Shown one piece after another: positions 8,416 through 17,096 of a stretch of DNA of 64,000 nucleotides; within the stretch, counting starts at the first letter, position 1; the number at the start of each line of letters is the position of its first letter. Source of the DNA: Streptomyces noursei (GTDB lineage: Bacteria; Actinomycetota; Actinomycetes; Streptomycetales; Streptomycetaceae); NCBI RefSeq assembly GCF_016917755.1, contig NZ_CP070326.1, positions 9,793,536 to 9,857,535 on the forward strand, given 5' to 3'. The position numbers and the translations under genes were made by a program. Below the pieces are notes generated by a model. That model had not been told where the DNA came from. It saw only the letters and a program-made list of their open reading frames with translations, and made no database searches.

Positions 8416-10071
8416 GTGCTCTTCGCGGTGCGTTCCGCGGTCGCGCTGCACCGGCTCCTGGACGTCCTGCCCGTCTTCTCCGGTGACGACCGCATCGAGC
8501 GCCGCTTCTCCCTGATCCCCGGCTCCGATTTCGGCACCGATGCCCTCGCCGCCCTGGACTCCGTCGGCGCCCGCTGCGTCCCCTGGGACGAGGCCGTCCG
8601 CACCCCGTACGACCTGACGCTCGCCGCGAGTCCCAAAGGCGAACTCGACCGGCTCCGGGGGCCGCTGGTCCTGCTGCCGCACGGAGCGGGCTTCGGCAAG
8701 ACGCTCCCCGACGAGGGCACGGCGGACTCCGCATCCGGCCTGGACCCCGCCTATCTGCTGCGCCGCGGCACCCCACTGGCCGCGCTGCACGCCCTCGCCC
8801 ACCGGAGCCAGGTCGCCGAGCTGGCCGTGCGGTGTCCCGCGGCGGCCGCCCGCGCCACCGTGGTCGGCGACCCGACACTCGACCGGCTCCTCGCCTCGCA
8901 GGGGCTGCGCGACAGATACCGCACCGCGCTGGGCACCGGCGGCCGCCGGCTGATCGCGCTCACCTCGACCTGGGGCCCGGAGTCCCTGCTCGCGTCGTAC
9001 CCGGATCTGCCGGCCCGGCTGAGCACGGAACTCCCCGCCGATTCCTACCAGTTGGCGCTCATCATGCACCCGAACGACTACGGCCGGAGCGGTGCACACG
9101 ATCTCGCCGAGCGTCACGCACCGGCCCTCGCCGCCGGACTCCTGACGCCCCGGCCGTACGAAGAGTGGGCGGCGGTGCTGGTCGCCGCGGACGGGGTGCT
9201 CACCGACCACGGCTCGACGGCCCTGTACGCGGCCGCCCTGGACCGCCCGCTGCTGGCCGTGTGCGACGGCGGCGACGAACTGATCCCCGGCAGCCCGATG
9301 GCCCGGCTGCTCGCCGCGGCACCGAAGGTGAGCGGTGCCGCGGCAGACACCGGCCGGGCCGCCGAGGACATCGTCCGGGCCATCGAGGGGCACCTGCCGG
9401 GATCCGTGCGCGCCCTGGCCGAGCCCGCCTTCGCCGAACGGGGACGCGCCCTGCCGTTGCTGCGTACGGAGCTGTACGCGCGGCTCAGGCTGACCCCGCC
9501 GGCCACACCGGCCGAACCCCGTCTGCTGCCGGTCCCCCGCGTTCCGGCGCACGCACCGGCCGTCCACGCGGTGTCCGCCGCCGTCGACGGCGACCGGGTA
9601 CGCGTCGAACGCCGTCCGCCGCACCACGACGGGCCGGCCGGGCACCTCGCCGCCGAGGAGGACGCGGCGAGCGTGCGGCACGCGCAGAGCGCGGCGGTCC
9701 TCTTCCGCCGCGCCGGAGACGCGCCGGCCGCCGCCGCACGGGCCGTGGCGGGCTGGACGGTGGACGGCTGGATCACCTGGGCACTCGACCGGTACCCGGG
9801 CCGCCGTACCGCCGCCGTCGTGCTGTCCGCCTCCCACTGCGTGCTGCGGCGCCGCGGCGGACCGCTGCTGTCGGCCCGGATCGGGGCGTGCACCGAGGCC
9901 GGACGGGTGTTCCGGCCCGATCCGGCGGCGGTGGTGTCGGCGGTGCACTGCTGGCTCATCGCGACCCGCGTGCCGTCCCTCCCGGCGACCCTCGACTGCC
10001 GCATCGGCGACCGCAGTTATCCGGTCCGCCTCGCACCGGCCACGGACGACGAGGCGGACCACGCGTTCTGA
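8416..10071 (+). CDS. CDP-glycerol/glycosyltransferase-like protein of unknown role
   Basis: A protein of about 551 residues. The fold cues are those of a GT-B-type transferase: VLLPHGAGFGKT, a stretch reading ALTSTWGPESLL, HPNDYG, and a C-terminal half with DHGSTALYAAALDRPLLAV, which resembles the acceptor loop of CDP-glycerol glycerophosphotransferases and lipid-A-type glycosyltransferases. Streptomyces homologues are often misnamed translation initiation factor 2. Substrate unknown. The GTG at 8416 is preferred because homologues, as I recall them, begin near VLFAVRxxVALHRLLDVLPVF and because a 7-bp tandem repeat and a -10 TAGGAT lie just upstream. An ATG at 8257 (604 aa) is the alternative. 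Confidence 0.6.
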   Translation: MLFAVRSAVALHRLLDVLPVFSGDDRIERRFSLIPGSDFGTDALAALDSVGARCVPWDEAVRTPYDLTLAASPKGELDRLRGPLVLLPHGAGFGKTLPDEGTADSASGLDPAYLLRRGTPLAALHALAHRSQVAELAVRCPAAAARATVVGDPTLDRLLASQGLRDRYRTALGTGGRRLIALTSTWGPESLLASYPDLPARLSTELPADSYQLALIMHPNDYGRSGAHDLAERHAPALAAGLLTPRPYEEWAAVLVAADGVLTDHGSTALYAAALDRPLLAVCDGGDELIPGSPMARLLAAAPKVSGAAADTGRAAEDIVRAIEGHLPGSVRALAEPAFAERGRALPLLRTELYARLRLTPPATPAEPRLLPVPRVPAHAPAVHAVSAAVDGDRVRVERRPPHHDGPAGHLAAEEDAASVRHAQSAAVLFRRAGDAPAAAARAVAGWTVDGWITWALDRYPGRRTAAVVLSASHCVLRRRGGPLLSARIGACTEAGRVFRPDPAAVVSAVHCWLIATRVPSLPATLDCRIGDRSYPVRLAPATDDEADHAF

Positions 10072-10102
10072 GAGCGGTTCCGAAAAGCTGCTGGGGACAC
10101 TC

Positions 10103-12211
10103 CTAGGGCCCGTCGGTGGGGCGGGAGCGGAGGGCGTGGGCGGCGGCCAGGTACCGCTCGGCGGCGTCCTCGTCGCCCTCCTCTCGGTACAGTCCGGCGA
10201 GCGCCTCCAGCACCCGTACCTGCTCGGATGGGGACCGGCGCTCCCGTGCCGCGTCGAGGGCGGCCTCGTACAGTTGCCGGGCCTCCGCCGCCCGGCCCAG
10301 TCGCAGCAGCACCCGGCCCAGCGCGAATCCGGTGCGCGCGGTCATGCGCTCGCGCTTCAGCTCCCGCGCCATCGCATGGGCGGTCCGCAACTCCTCGGCG
10401 GACCGGTCGAGTTCGTCCAGGCCCTCGCTCGCCTGCCCGAGCAGATAGGTCAGCAGCAGCTCGCCGTAGGGGTTCTCGATCTGCTGGTGCAGGCGCAGGG
10501 AGTGCCGGTAGTCCGGTACCGCGGCGGACCACTTGCCCTGTTCGGCCTGGAGCCGGCCGCGGAATTCGAGGGCGGAGGCGAACAGCTTGCGGTCCTGGTC
10601 GCCACTGCCCAGCAGCCCGGCCGCGCTCACCGCGGCCTCCAACTCCCGTCCGGCCTCGGCGAACCGCTCGCTCTCCCACAGCGGCCGGGCGAGCTGGCAG
10701 CGCATCCGGATCGCGGCCGGCAGGTCCTCGGCGCGCAGGGCGGCGTCCCGGCCGAGGGTGAAGGAGTCGATGTCGTCGGCGCTGCCCGGATGGTCGAGCT
10801 GATGCGTCCACAGGGGTTCGCACAGCGCCCAGGACTCGGCGAGGAGCCCCGCGTCGTGGGCGACGCGCACGCAGGCGTGCAGCACCCTGCGCTCGCTGTG
10901 CAGCCAGCGCAGGGCCGCCGTCCTGCCTCGGAAGTCGACGTCCGGGGCGCCCGGCAGTGCCGGCACCCGTGCGGCGAGGGTCATCCGCTTCCCGGCCCAC
11001 AGTTCGTCGGCGCGCTGCGCCTGGCGCAGATGCCAGCGGATGTTGCGCTCCCGCCCGTCGGCCGCCTCCGCGTCCGCCGCGTCGGTCGCCGCGCGGCGGC
11101 GGGCATGATCACGCACGAGGGCGTGCATCCGCAGCCGGACGGCCCGGTCGTCGTCCAGATCCGGGACGAGGTCCAGCAGGCCGGCGTCCTCCAGTTCCTC
11201 CAGCGCCGCCTCGGCGGCGTCCTCCCCCGTGCCCAGGAGGGCGACCGCGGCCTGCGGGCTGATCGCCGGCCCGGGTTCGCCGGCGAGCAGGCGGTAGAGC
11301 GTACGGGCCGGACCGCCGAGGTCGTGGTACGTCGCGTTCCACACCGGCTCCGTCTCCGGCACCCCGTTCTTCTGCAGTTCGATGGTCAGGCCGGCGAGCA
11401 GCCGCGCCCAGCCGCGCCGCCGGTGCCTGCGGACCCAGTGGCCCGCGACGCGCAGGGCGGCGGGCAGACCGGCGCACAGCCGGGCCAGTTCGGCGACGGC
11501 TTCCGGGTCGGCGGCCGGTGCCTGATCTCCTGCGACGCGCAGCAGGAGCCGCACCGCGTGGTCCTCGGTGAGCGGACTCAGCGGCAGCTCGACCGCCACG
11601 CCGGGGTCGAGGTCAGGGGGTGTCCGCGGGCCGACGAGCACGACGGCGCTGCCGGCCGAGGCGGGCATCAGCAGCTCGGCCTCCCCCTCGAAGCGCCGCA
11701 CGTTGTCGAGGACGACGACCAGCCGTCGGTGCCGGGTCTCGTCCAGATACTGCCGGCGGCGCGCGGTGAGCGAGCGCTCGACTTCGTCCTGGGGGACTCC
11801 CAGCGCCCGCAGCATCTGGCCCAGCACATCGGCGATGTCGGCGGCCCCGTCGCGCCGCCCCTCGTCGAGGTCCGCGTGGAGCACGCCGTCGGGGCAGCTC
11901 TCCAGGAGCGGTCGGGTGATCCGGAAGCCGAGGGTCGTCTTCCCCACACCGGTCAGTCCGCTGACGCTGATGATCAGCGGACGCGCCGGGTCCGGGCCGC
12001 TCCCGAGCCAGTCCTCGGTGGCCCGTAGGACGCGTGCCTGTTCGTCGTCCCGGTTCTCGAAGTGCTGAATCTCCAGCGGTAACTGGCAGGGGGTCCGGCG
12101 TTGCGTGCCGGACGGCGGCCCGTGCAGATGCACCGCCTCGATGTGCCCGGCCTGCACGAGGCTCCCCACCTGCGCATCCCCTGCCACGCTGTTCCACGTC
12201 TCTTCGGCCAC
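10103..12211 (-). CDS. NB-ARC/TPR STAND-type ATPase
   Basis: A 702-residue signal-transduction ATPase. A short N-terminal tag (about 11-31, GDAQVGSLVQAGHIEAVHLH) precedes an NB-ARC module with the P-loop SGLTGVGKTTL at 84-94 and a Walker B-like VVVLDN near 165. Winged-helix and arginine-rich segments follow, and the C-terminal 250 residues are TPR-like helices (ALEFRGRLQAEQGKWSAA). Similar proteins in Streptomyces resemble the ATPase-TPR half of AfsR without the SARP DNA-binding domain. The target is unknown: regulator, scaffold or defence sensor are all possible. It is convergent with the glycosyltransferase-like gene and has no obvious operon partner. Confidence 0.8.
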   Translation of the reverse strand: MAEETWNSVAGDAQVGSLVQAGHIEAVHLHGPPSGTQRRTPCQLPLEIQHFENRDDEQARVLRATEDWLGSGPDPARPLIISVSGLTGVGKTTLGFRITRPLLESCPDGVLHADLDEGRRDGAADIADVLGQMLRALGVPQDEVERSLTARRRQYLDETRHRRLVVVLDNVRRFEGEAELLMPASAGSAVVLVGPRTPPDLDPGVAVELPLSPLTEDHAVRLLLRVAGDQAPAADPEAVAELARLCAGLPAALRVAGHWVRRHRRRGWARLLAGLTIELQKNGVPETEPVWNATYHDLGGPARTLYRLLAGEPGPAISPQAAVALLGTGEDAAEAALEELEDAGLLDLVPDLDDDRAVRLRMHALVRDHARRRAATDAADAEAADGRERNIRWHLRQAQRADELWAGKRMTLAARVPALPGAPDVDFRGRTAALRWLHSERRVLHACVRVAHDAGLLAESWALCEPLWTHQLDHPGSADDIDSFTLGRDAALRAEDLPAAIRMRCQLARPLWESERFAEAGRELEAAVSAAGLLGSGDQDRKLFASALEFRGRLQAEQGKWSAAVPDYRHSLRLHQQIENPYGELLLTYLLGQASEGLDELDRSAEELRTAHAMARELKRERMTARTGFALGRVLLRLGRAAEARQLYEAALDAARERRSPSEQVRVLEALAGLYREEGDEDAAERYLAAAHALRSRPTDGP

Positions 12212-12267
12212 GGGTCAACTCTAGGCACCGGCACGGACAGTGGACAGGAGCGGTGTCCCTTGCGTCC

Positions 12268-13776
12268 TCACGCCACCGCCGCCCCCAATGCCACGAAGGT
12301 GCAGATCAGGACGAAGAGAAGGGCGAGGAGGGGGGCGGCGAAGCGGAGGTAGGTGTCGTAGCCGACCTTGGCGAGGGAGACGCCGCCCATGATGACGGCG
12401 GTGGTGGGGACCCAGAGGTTCATCCAGCCGCTGGCGGCCTGCCAGGCGGTGACGACGACCGGGCGGGTGACGCCGGCGAAGTCGGCGAGCGGGGCGAGGA
12501 TCGGCATGGCGAGCGTGGCGTGGCCCGAGGTGGAGGGGATCAGGAAGGCCAGGGGGAGGTTGACGATGAAGACGATGACGCCGAAGAGCGCCGAGGGGGT
12601 GCCGGAGACCACGCCCTCGATGGAGTGCAGCACGGTGTCGGTGACCCTGGCGTTGTTCATGATGACCGTGACGCCGCGGGCGAGGACGATGACCAGGGCG
12701 GGCGAGATGAAGTCGGCGGCGCCCTGGACGAAGGTCGCGGACAGCCGCTGTTCGCCCATCCTCGCCAGCAGGCCGACCAGTACCGCGCCGACCAGGAACA
12801 TCGCCGCCAACTGCGGGAAGGACCAGCCGAGTTCCCAGGCGTAGGGGGGTGCGTCGGCGCGGCCGGTGAGGGCGCCGGACCACGGGATCACCGAGAAGAT
12901 CATGAAGCCGAAGAGCAGGGCGACGGCGACCAGGACCGTCTTGTGGAGGGTGGTGAGCGGGGGCGGTTCGGGGACGTCCGGGGCGGTCTGGGCGTGCTCG
13001 CGGTCGCCGGGGAGGAAGCCGCAGAGCGAGCGGTCGGGGTCGGCGCGCACCCGGCGTGCGTAGCGGATGACGTAGGCGATGGTGGTGGCGGTCAGCACCA
13101 GCCACATCGCGACGCGGAGCCCGATGCCGTCGCCGAGGGAGATCTCGGCGGCCGAGGAGGCGACGCCGGTGGCGAACGGGTTGACGGTGGAGCACAGGAC
13201 GCCGATGCCGGCGCCGAGGATGATCGCGCCGGTGGCCACCAGGCGGTCGAAGCCGAGCGCGAGCATCAGGGGGACGATCAGGCCGTAGAAGCCCAGGGTC
13301 TCCTCGGCGAAGCCCTCGACGGTGCCGAGGAGGGAGAAGACCGCCATGACGCCGGCGATGAGGAGTGCGCCGCGGTCGCGGAGCCGGTGGGCGAGGCGGC
13401 CGATGCCGCGGTCCAGGGCGCCGGTGGCGAAGACGACGGTGATGAAGGCGCCGATGGCGAGGACGAAGAGGAAGACGCCGGCGCTCCCGTACAGTTCGCC
13501 GGTCAGATCCGGGCCCACCAGGCCGGTGCGGGCGTCCTTGATGCCGTAGAGGCCGTTGACCGGGGAGAGGAAGAGGTCGCCGAGCCGCTCGGGGAAGGTC
13601 CGGCCGGACGGGGTGCGGTGGTAGGAGCCTTGGAGGGGGCGGCCGGCGGCGTTGCGGGCGTAGGTGCCGGAGGGCAGCACGAAGGCCAGCGCCCAGATGA
13701 CGACCGTGACGAGGACGAGGATGGTGAGGGCGCTGGGGAAGGTGAAGCGGCGCCGCTCCTGCACCTCCGGCGTCAC
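12268..13776 (-). CDS. YfcC/DcuC-superfamily transporter
   Basis: A 502-residue membrane protein with about twelve hydrophobic segments, starting VTPEVQERRRFTFPSALTIL. It carries the conserved central stretch TVEGFAEETLGFYGLIVPLM and a near-C-terminal IPSTSGHATLAMPILAPLAD, both typical of YfcC-type (C4-dicarboxylate carrier/basic amino-acid antiporter-related) proteins. The GTG start at 13776 overlaps the stop of the M20 peptidase by four bases (GTGA), so the two are translationally coupled. Uptake of a dipeptide or acylated amino acid that the peptidase then cleaves is a reasonable inference; the true substrate is not visible. Confidence 0.78.
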   Translation of the reverse strand: MTPEVQERRRFTFPSALTILVLVTVVIWALAFVLPSGTYARNAAGRPLQGSYHRTPSGRTFPERLGDLFLSPVNGLYGIKDARTGLVGPDLTGELYGSAGVFLFVLAIGAFITVVFATGALDRGIGRLAHRLRDRGALLIAGVMAVFSLLGTVEGFAEETLGFYGLIVPLMLALGFDRLVATGAIILGAGIGVLCSTVNPFATGVASSAAEISLGDGIGLRVAMWLVLTATTIAYVIRYARRVRADPDRSLCGFLPGDREHAQTAPDVPEPPPLTTLHKTVLVAVALLFGFMIFSVIPWSGALTGRADAPPYAWELGWSFPQLAAMFLVGAVLVGLLARMGEQRLSATFVQGAADFISPALVIVLARGVTVIMNNARVTDTVLHSIEGVVSGTPSALFGVIVFIVNLPLAFLIPSTSGHATLAMPILAPLADFAGVTRPVVVTAWQAASGWMNLWVPTTAVIMGGVSLAKVGYDTYLRFAAPLLALLFVLICTFVALGAAVA

Positions 13777-15158
13777 GCCGCGCCCCCGGGGCGGTGCGCG
13801 GCGGCGTACTCGGCGAAGAAGAGGGCCTCGGCGAGCAGCGTCCCGCGGAATTCGGAGCGCAGCATCCGTTCGTTGGGGGCGTGCATGCGGCAGAGGCTGT
13901 CCGCGGCGCCGAAGAGCAGGATCTCGGCCTGCGGCACCGCCGCGGCCAGGCCGTTGACCAGGGGGACCGATCCGCCGGCCGCCGCGTCGACGGGCTCGGC
14001 GCCCCAGGCGCGGCGCAGCGCGGTGCGGGCGGCGCGGTAGGCGGGGCCGTCGGTGCCGGCCTCGTAGCCGGGGCCGGTGTCGCCGGGGGTGACGGTGAGC
14101 GGGATGCCGAACGGGCGCAGCCGCCGCAGGTGGCGGACGAGGGCGTCCTGGGCCTCCTGGGGGTCCTGCCGGGGGTGGACGCGGAGGTTGAGCTTGGCGC
14201 GGGCGTGCGGGACGACGGCGGCGGCGCCGCGGTCCGCGGAGGGCGCGTCCAGGCCGACGACGGTGAGCGCGGGGCCGCTCCACAGCCGCTCGCCGAGCCC
14301 GCCGGAACCGAGCAGCGGGGTGCCGTCGGGCACGCCGGCCAGTGCGCGGAAGTCGTCCTCCGCAAGGGCCGTGCCGTGCCACGGTTCGCGCCGCAGGCCC
14401 TCCACCGCGACGTCGCCGTGCAGGTCGTGGAGGGTGGCCAGCGCCTTGACGAGGACGAGCAGGGCGTCCGGTGCGGCGCCGCCGTACTGGCCGCTGTGGA
14501 CGGCGGAATCGAGCGTGCGGACGTCCACGAAGACGTCGACGCTGCCGCGGAGGGCGGTGGTGAGGGTGGGGGTGCCGGGGCGGATGTTCCCGGTGTCGGC
14601 GATGATCATCGCGTCGCAGGCGAACGCCGCGGGGTCGGTGGGCGGGTAGCCGTCGAAGGCGCTGCCGTACTCCTCCTGCCCCTCGAAGAGGATCTTGATG
14701 CCGACGGGCGGCCGTCCGCGCCACGCCCGGAGGGCGCCGAGGTGGACCATCAGATTGACCTTGTCGTCGGCGATGCCGCGGGCGCGGATGCCGCCCTCGA
14801 TGCGGGTGGGCTCGAACGGTGGGGAATCCCAGAGGTGTTCGTCGGCCGCCGGCTGGACGTCGTAGTGCGCGTAGAGGAGGACGGTGGGGGCGTCCGGGGT
14901 GGGCGGGGGGACGGTGGCGGTGACGACGGGGGCGGTGTGGGGGAGGTTCAGTTCGCCGATGTCGGTGACGCCGGCGGCCCTGAGCAGTTCGACGACGAGG
15001 TCGCGGGCCTGGAGGACGGGTTCGGGCGAGAAGCCGGGGAAGGCGATGGAGGGGATGGCGGCGAGCCGTTCGAGATCGGCGCAGAGGTCGTCCATCAGGC
15101 CGTCGACGGTGGTTTCCAGCGCCGAGGCCGTCCCTGACGCGTGGGCTCCGTGGGGCAC
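13773..15158 (-). CDS. M20-family metallopeptidase (dipeptidase-like)
   Basis: A 461-residue zinc peptidase of the M20/ArgE/CPG2 family. Visible metal and catalytic motifs are LLYAHYDVQPA (first His/Asp), GIADDK (bridging Asp) and EGQEEYGS (catalytic and metal Glu), with the lid domain between and a C-terminal LFGAADSLCRMHAPNERM that supplies the last ligand His. The GTG start at 15158 has AGAGAGGGGG seven bases upstream. Four-base overlap with the transporter gene marks an operon. A TetR gene diverges from it. It probably hydrolyses a dipeptide or N-acyl amino acid brought in by the partner transporter. Confidence 0.87.
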   Translation of the reverse strand: MPHGAHASGTASALETTVDGLMDDLCADLERLAAIPSIAFPGFSPEPVLQARDLVVELLRAAGVTDIGELNLPHTAPVVTATVPPPTPDAPTVLLYAHYDVQPAADEHLWDSPPFEPTRIEGGIRARGIADDKVNLMVHLGALRAWRGRPPVGIKILFEGQEEYGSAFDGYPPTDPAAFACDAMIIADTGNIRPGTPTLTTALRGSVDVFVDVRTLDSAVHSGQYGGAAPDALLVLVKALATLHDLHGDVAVEGLRREPWHGTALAEDDFRALAGVPDGTPLLGSGGLGERLWSGPALTVVGLDAPSADRGAAAVVPHARAKLNLRVHPRQDPQEAQDALVRHLRRLRPFGIPLTVTPGDTGPGYEAGTDGPAYRAARTALRRAWGAEPVDAAAGGSVPLVNGLAAAVPQAEILLFGAADSLCRMHAPNERMLRSEFRGTLLAEALFFAEYAAAHRPGGAA

Positions 15159-15311
15159 CGCGGGCCCCCTCTCTGCGGCGCCCGACTGCGCGGACGCACA
15201 CGTTGAATGCCTGTCACTTTCGTGCGTAATGCAGCATATCGGGCATACCGTCGGCGCCCGCGACAGCGATGTCGACACCGCGCCAGCCGCCACAACATCC
15301 GAGGGAATCGC

Positions 15312-15328
15312 ACTACTATGGGCGTAGT
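15312..15328. promoter_or_regulatory. Candidate TetR operator
   Basis: ACTAC-N7-GTAGT, centred on TATGGGC, lies between the peptidase/transporter operon and the TetR gene, 28 bp before the preferred TetR start. Autoregulation and control of the divergent operon are inferred from position alone. Confidence 0.45.
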
Positions 15329-15355
15329 AACGGAGTTGTAAGGGTTGGTGGAGCG

Positions 15356-15970
15356 TTGGCGCGGCGGCGGGACCAGGTGCTGGACGCGGCGGTCGAGGTA
15401 CTGGGGGCCGAGGGGGCCCGGCGGCTGACGTACCAGGCCGTGGACCGGGCCGCGGGGGTGCCGACGGGGACCACGTCCAACTACTTCCGCAACCGGGCCG
15501 CGCTGGTCGACGGCATCGCCGAGCATCTGCTGGCACTGGAGCGGCGGGAGTGGGAGGCGCTGACGGCGGGGCCGGCGCCCGTCAGCCCCGGCGAACTGGC
15601 CGCGGCGCTGGCCGCCTTCGCCCGGCATGCCGCGGGGCCCGGGCGCGCGCGCACGGCCGCCCGCTGGGCGCTGCTGCTGGAGTCCGCGGTGCGCCCCGGG
15701 CTGCGGGCACCGCTCGGGCAGGGGCGGCAGGCGGTGCTGGAGCGGAGCACCGAGTGGGTGCGCCGGCTGGGCTCCGGGGCGCCGGAGCGGCACGGGCGGA
15801 TCCTGGTGGACCACCTGGAAGGGGTGGTGATGCGCCAACTCGCCTTCCCTGAAGTGGCGTTCGACCCGGCGGAGGAGATCCGGGCACTGGTGGGCGGGTT
15901 GTTGGCCGGCCCGGAGGGCGGAACGCGGGGCGACGTACGGGGCGGCGCGACGGGCGGGCGCGCCGGCTGA
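15356..15970 (+). CDS. TetR-family transcriptional regulator
   Basis: About 204 residues with an N-terminal TetR helix-turn-helix (VLDAAVEVLGAEGARRLTYQ, then TGTTSNYFRNRAALVDG) and a C-terminal ligand domain of the BetI/AcrR_C type. It is divergent from the M20 peptidase/YfcC operon and so likely controls that pair. The TTG at 15356 is chosen because GGTGGAG sits just before it and because a candidate operator lies immediately upstream; an ATG at 15269 in the same frame would place the operator inside the gene. The ligand is unknown. Confidence 0.8.
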   Translation: MARRRDQVLDAAVEVLGAEGARRLTYQAVDRAAGVPTGTTSNYFRNRAALVDGIAEHLLALERREWEALTAGPAPVSPGELAAALAAFARHAAGPGRARTAARWALLLESAVRPGLRAPLGQGRQAVLERSTEWVRRLGSGAPERHGRILVDHLEGVVMRQLAFPEVAFDPAEEIRALVGGLLAGPEGGTRGDVRGGATGGRAG

Positions 15971-16095
15971 CGGGGCGGTCGGCGGCGGAAGGCGGTGTCC
16001 GACGGGGCCCGGAGCGGGGGTGGGGTGCTCGGCCAACTGGGCGCGGTGGGCGGCACGTTGGGGCGCGCGAGCGCTATGCGGCGCCCCCGGAGTCT

Positions 16096-16114
16096 GGTAG
16101 GAAAGCTTCCTAAC
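16096..16114. promoter_or_regulatory. Chitosanase operator palindrome (CsnR-type)
   Basis: GGTAGGAAAGCTTCCTAAC contains the inverted repeat TAGGAA-AGC-TTCCTA. Palindromes of this type precede csnA genes in streptomycetes, where the ROK-family repressor CsnR holds the gene off without chitosan oligomers. It is 44 bp before the start codon. Confidence 0.7.
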
Positions 16115-16157
16115 GATTGAGGAACCCCCCACGGCACACTCCGGACAGGAGGACTCC

Positions 16158-17018
16158 ATGCGCTCCCGATCGATAGCCAGGACCGCCACCCGTGTCACGC
16201 TCGGACTGGCACTGCTCGCCGTCCCCACGGCCGCGGTCGCCGCCACCGCCGCGCCGGCCGGCCGGGCGGCGGCCCCGACCCACGCCGCACCCCACACCGC
16301 GCGGGCCGCCGTCGGGCTGGACGACCCGGCGAAGAAGGAGATCGCCATGCAGTTGGTGTCCAGCGCGGAGAACTCCTCGCTGGACTGGAAGGCCCAGTAC
16401 GCGTACATCGAGGACATCGGTGACGGCCGCGGCTACACCGGCGGCATCATCGGCTTCACCTCCGGCACCCACGACATGCTGGAGCTGGTCGAGCTCTACA
16501 CCAAGCGCAAGCCCGACAACGTCCTGGCCCCGTACCTGCCGGCGCTGCGCACGGTGGACGGCAGCGACTCGCACGAGGGTCTGGACCCGAACTACCCGAA
16601 GGACTGGCGGAAGGCCGCCCAGGACCCGGTCTTCCGGAAGGCGCAGGACGACGAGCGGGACCGGGTGTACTTCAACCCGGCGGTCGAGCAGGGGAAGGCC
16701 GACGGGCTCGGCGTGCTGGGGCAGTTCGCGTACTACGACGCGATCGTGATGCACGGCGACGGCGACGACAGCACCAGCTTCTCCAACATCCGCAAGCGCG
16801 CACTGGCGAAGGCCGAGCCGCCGACCCGGGGCGGCGACGAGAAGACCTACCTGGGCGCCTTCCTCGACGCCCGGGTCTGGGCGATGAAGCAGGAGGAGGC
16901 GCACGGCGACACCAGCCGGGTGGACACCGAGCAGCGGGTGTTCCTGGAGCGGGGGAACCTGGACCTGCGCACTCCGCTGGACTGGAAGGTCTACGGGGAC
17001 AGCTACCACATCGACTGA
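16158..17018 (+). CDS. csnA: Secreted chitosanase, glycoside hydrolase family 46
   Basis: A 286-residue exported enzyme that cuts beta-1,4 bonds in chitosan. The N-terminus is a Tat-like/Sec signal (Arg-rich start, hydrophobic LGLALLAVPTAAVAATAAP) followed by an Ala-rich pro-stretch. The mature domain shows the GH46 catalytic pair: E71 in SSAENSSLDW and D89 in DIGDGRGYTGG, 18 residues apart as in the N174 enzyme. YTGGIIGFTSGTHDM and the C-terminal DLRTPLDWKVYGD are family signatures. An ATG start with GGACAGGAGGACTCC upstream is clear. A CsnR-type palindrome upstream suggests repression without chitosan oligosaccharides; a terminator hairpin follows. Confidence 0.97.
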   Translation: MRSRSIARTATRVTLGLALLAVPTAAVAATAAPAGRAAAPTHAAPHTARAAVGLDDPAKKEIAMQLVSSAENSSLDWKAQYAYIEDIGDGRGYTGGIIGFTSGTHDMLELVELYTKRKPDNVLAPYLPALRTVDGSDSHEGLDPNYPKDWRKAAQDPVFRKAQDDERDRVYFNPAVEQGKADGLGVLGQFAYYDAIVMHGDGDDSTSFSNIRKRALAKAEPPTRGGDEKTYLGAFLDARVWAMKQEEAHGDTSRVDTEQRVFLERGNLDLRTPLDWKVYGDSYHID

Positions 17019-17033
17019 CCCCCGGGGAAAGCC

Positions 17034-17081
17034 CAACGGCCCGTAGGGAGGCGGCGGTTGCCGTTTCCGTACGGGCCGTTG
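17034..17081 (+). terminator. Terminator hairpin after chitosanase
   Basis: CAACGGCCCGTA (17034-17045) pairs perfectly with TACGGGCCGTTG (17070-17081). It lies between the chitosanase stop and the convergent permease stop and may serve both directions. Confidence 0.8.
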
Positions 17082-17096
17082 CGAAGGGGGCGGGCC

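Noticed and set aside
6418..10062. Very long minus-strand open frame of over 1200 codons across malate synthase and the next gene
   Set aside because: It is antisense to two well-supported genes. Its composition is Gly/Arg/Val-rich with no domain, as expected for a frame opposite high-GC3 codons.
10103..12211. Defence-island reading of the STAND ATPase
   Set aside because: No toxin, nuclease, protease or other defence partner is adjacent, so a defence role is only one option.
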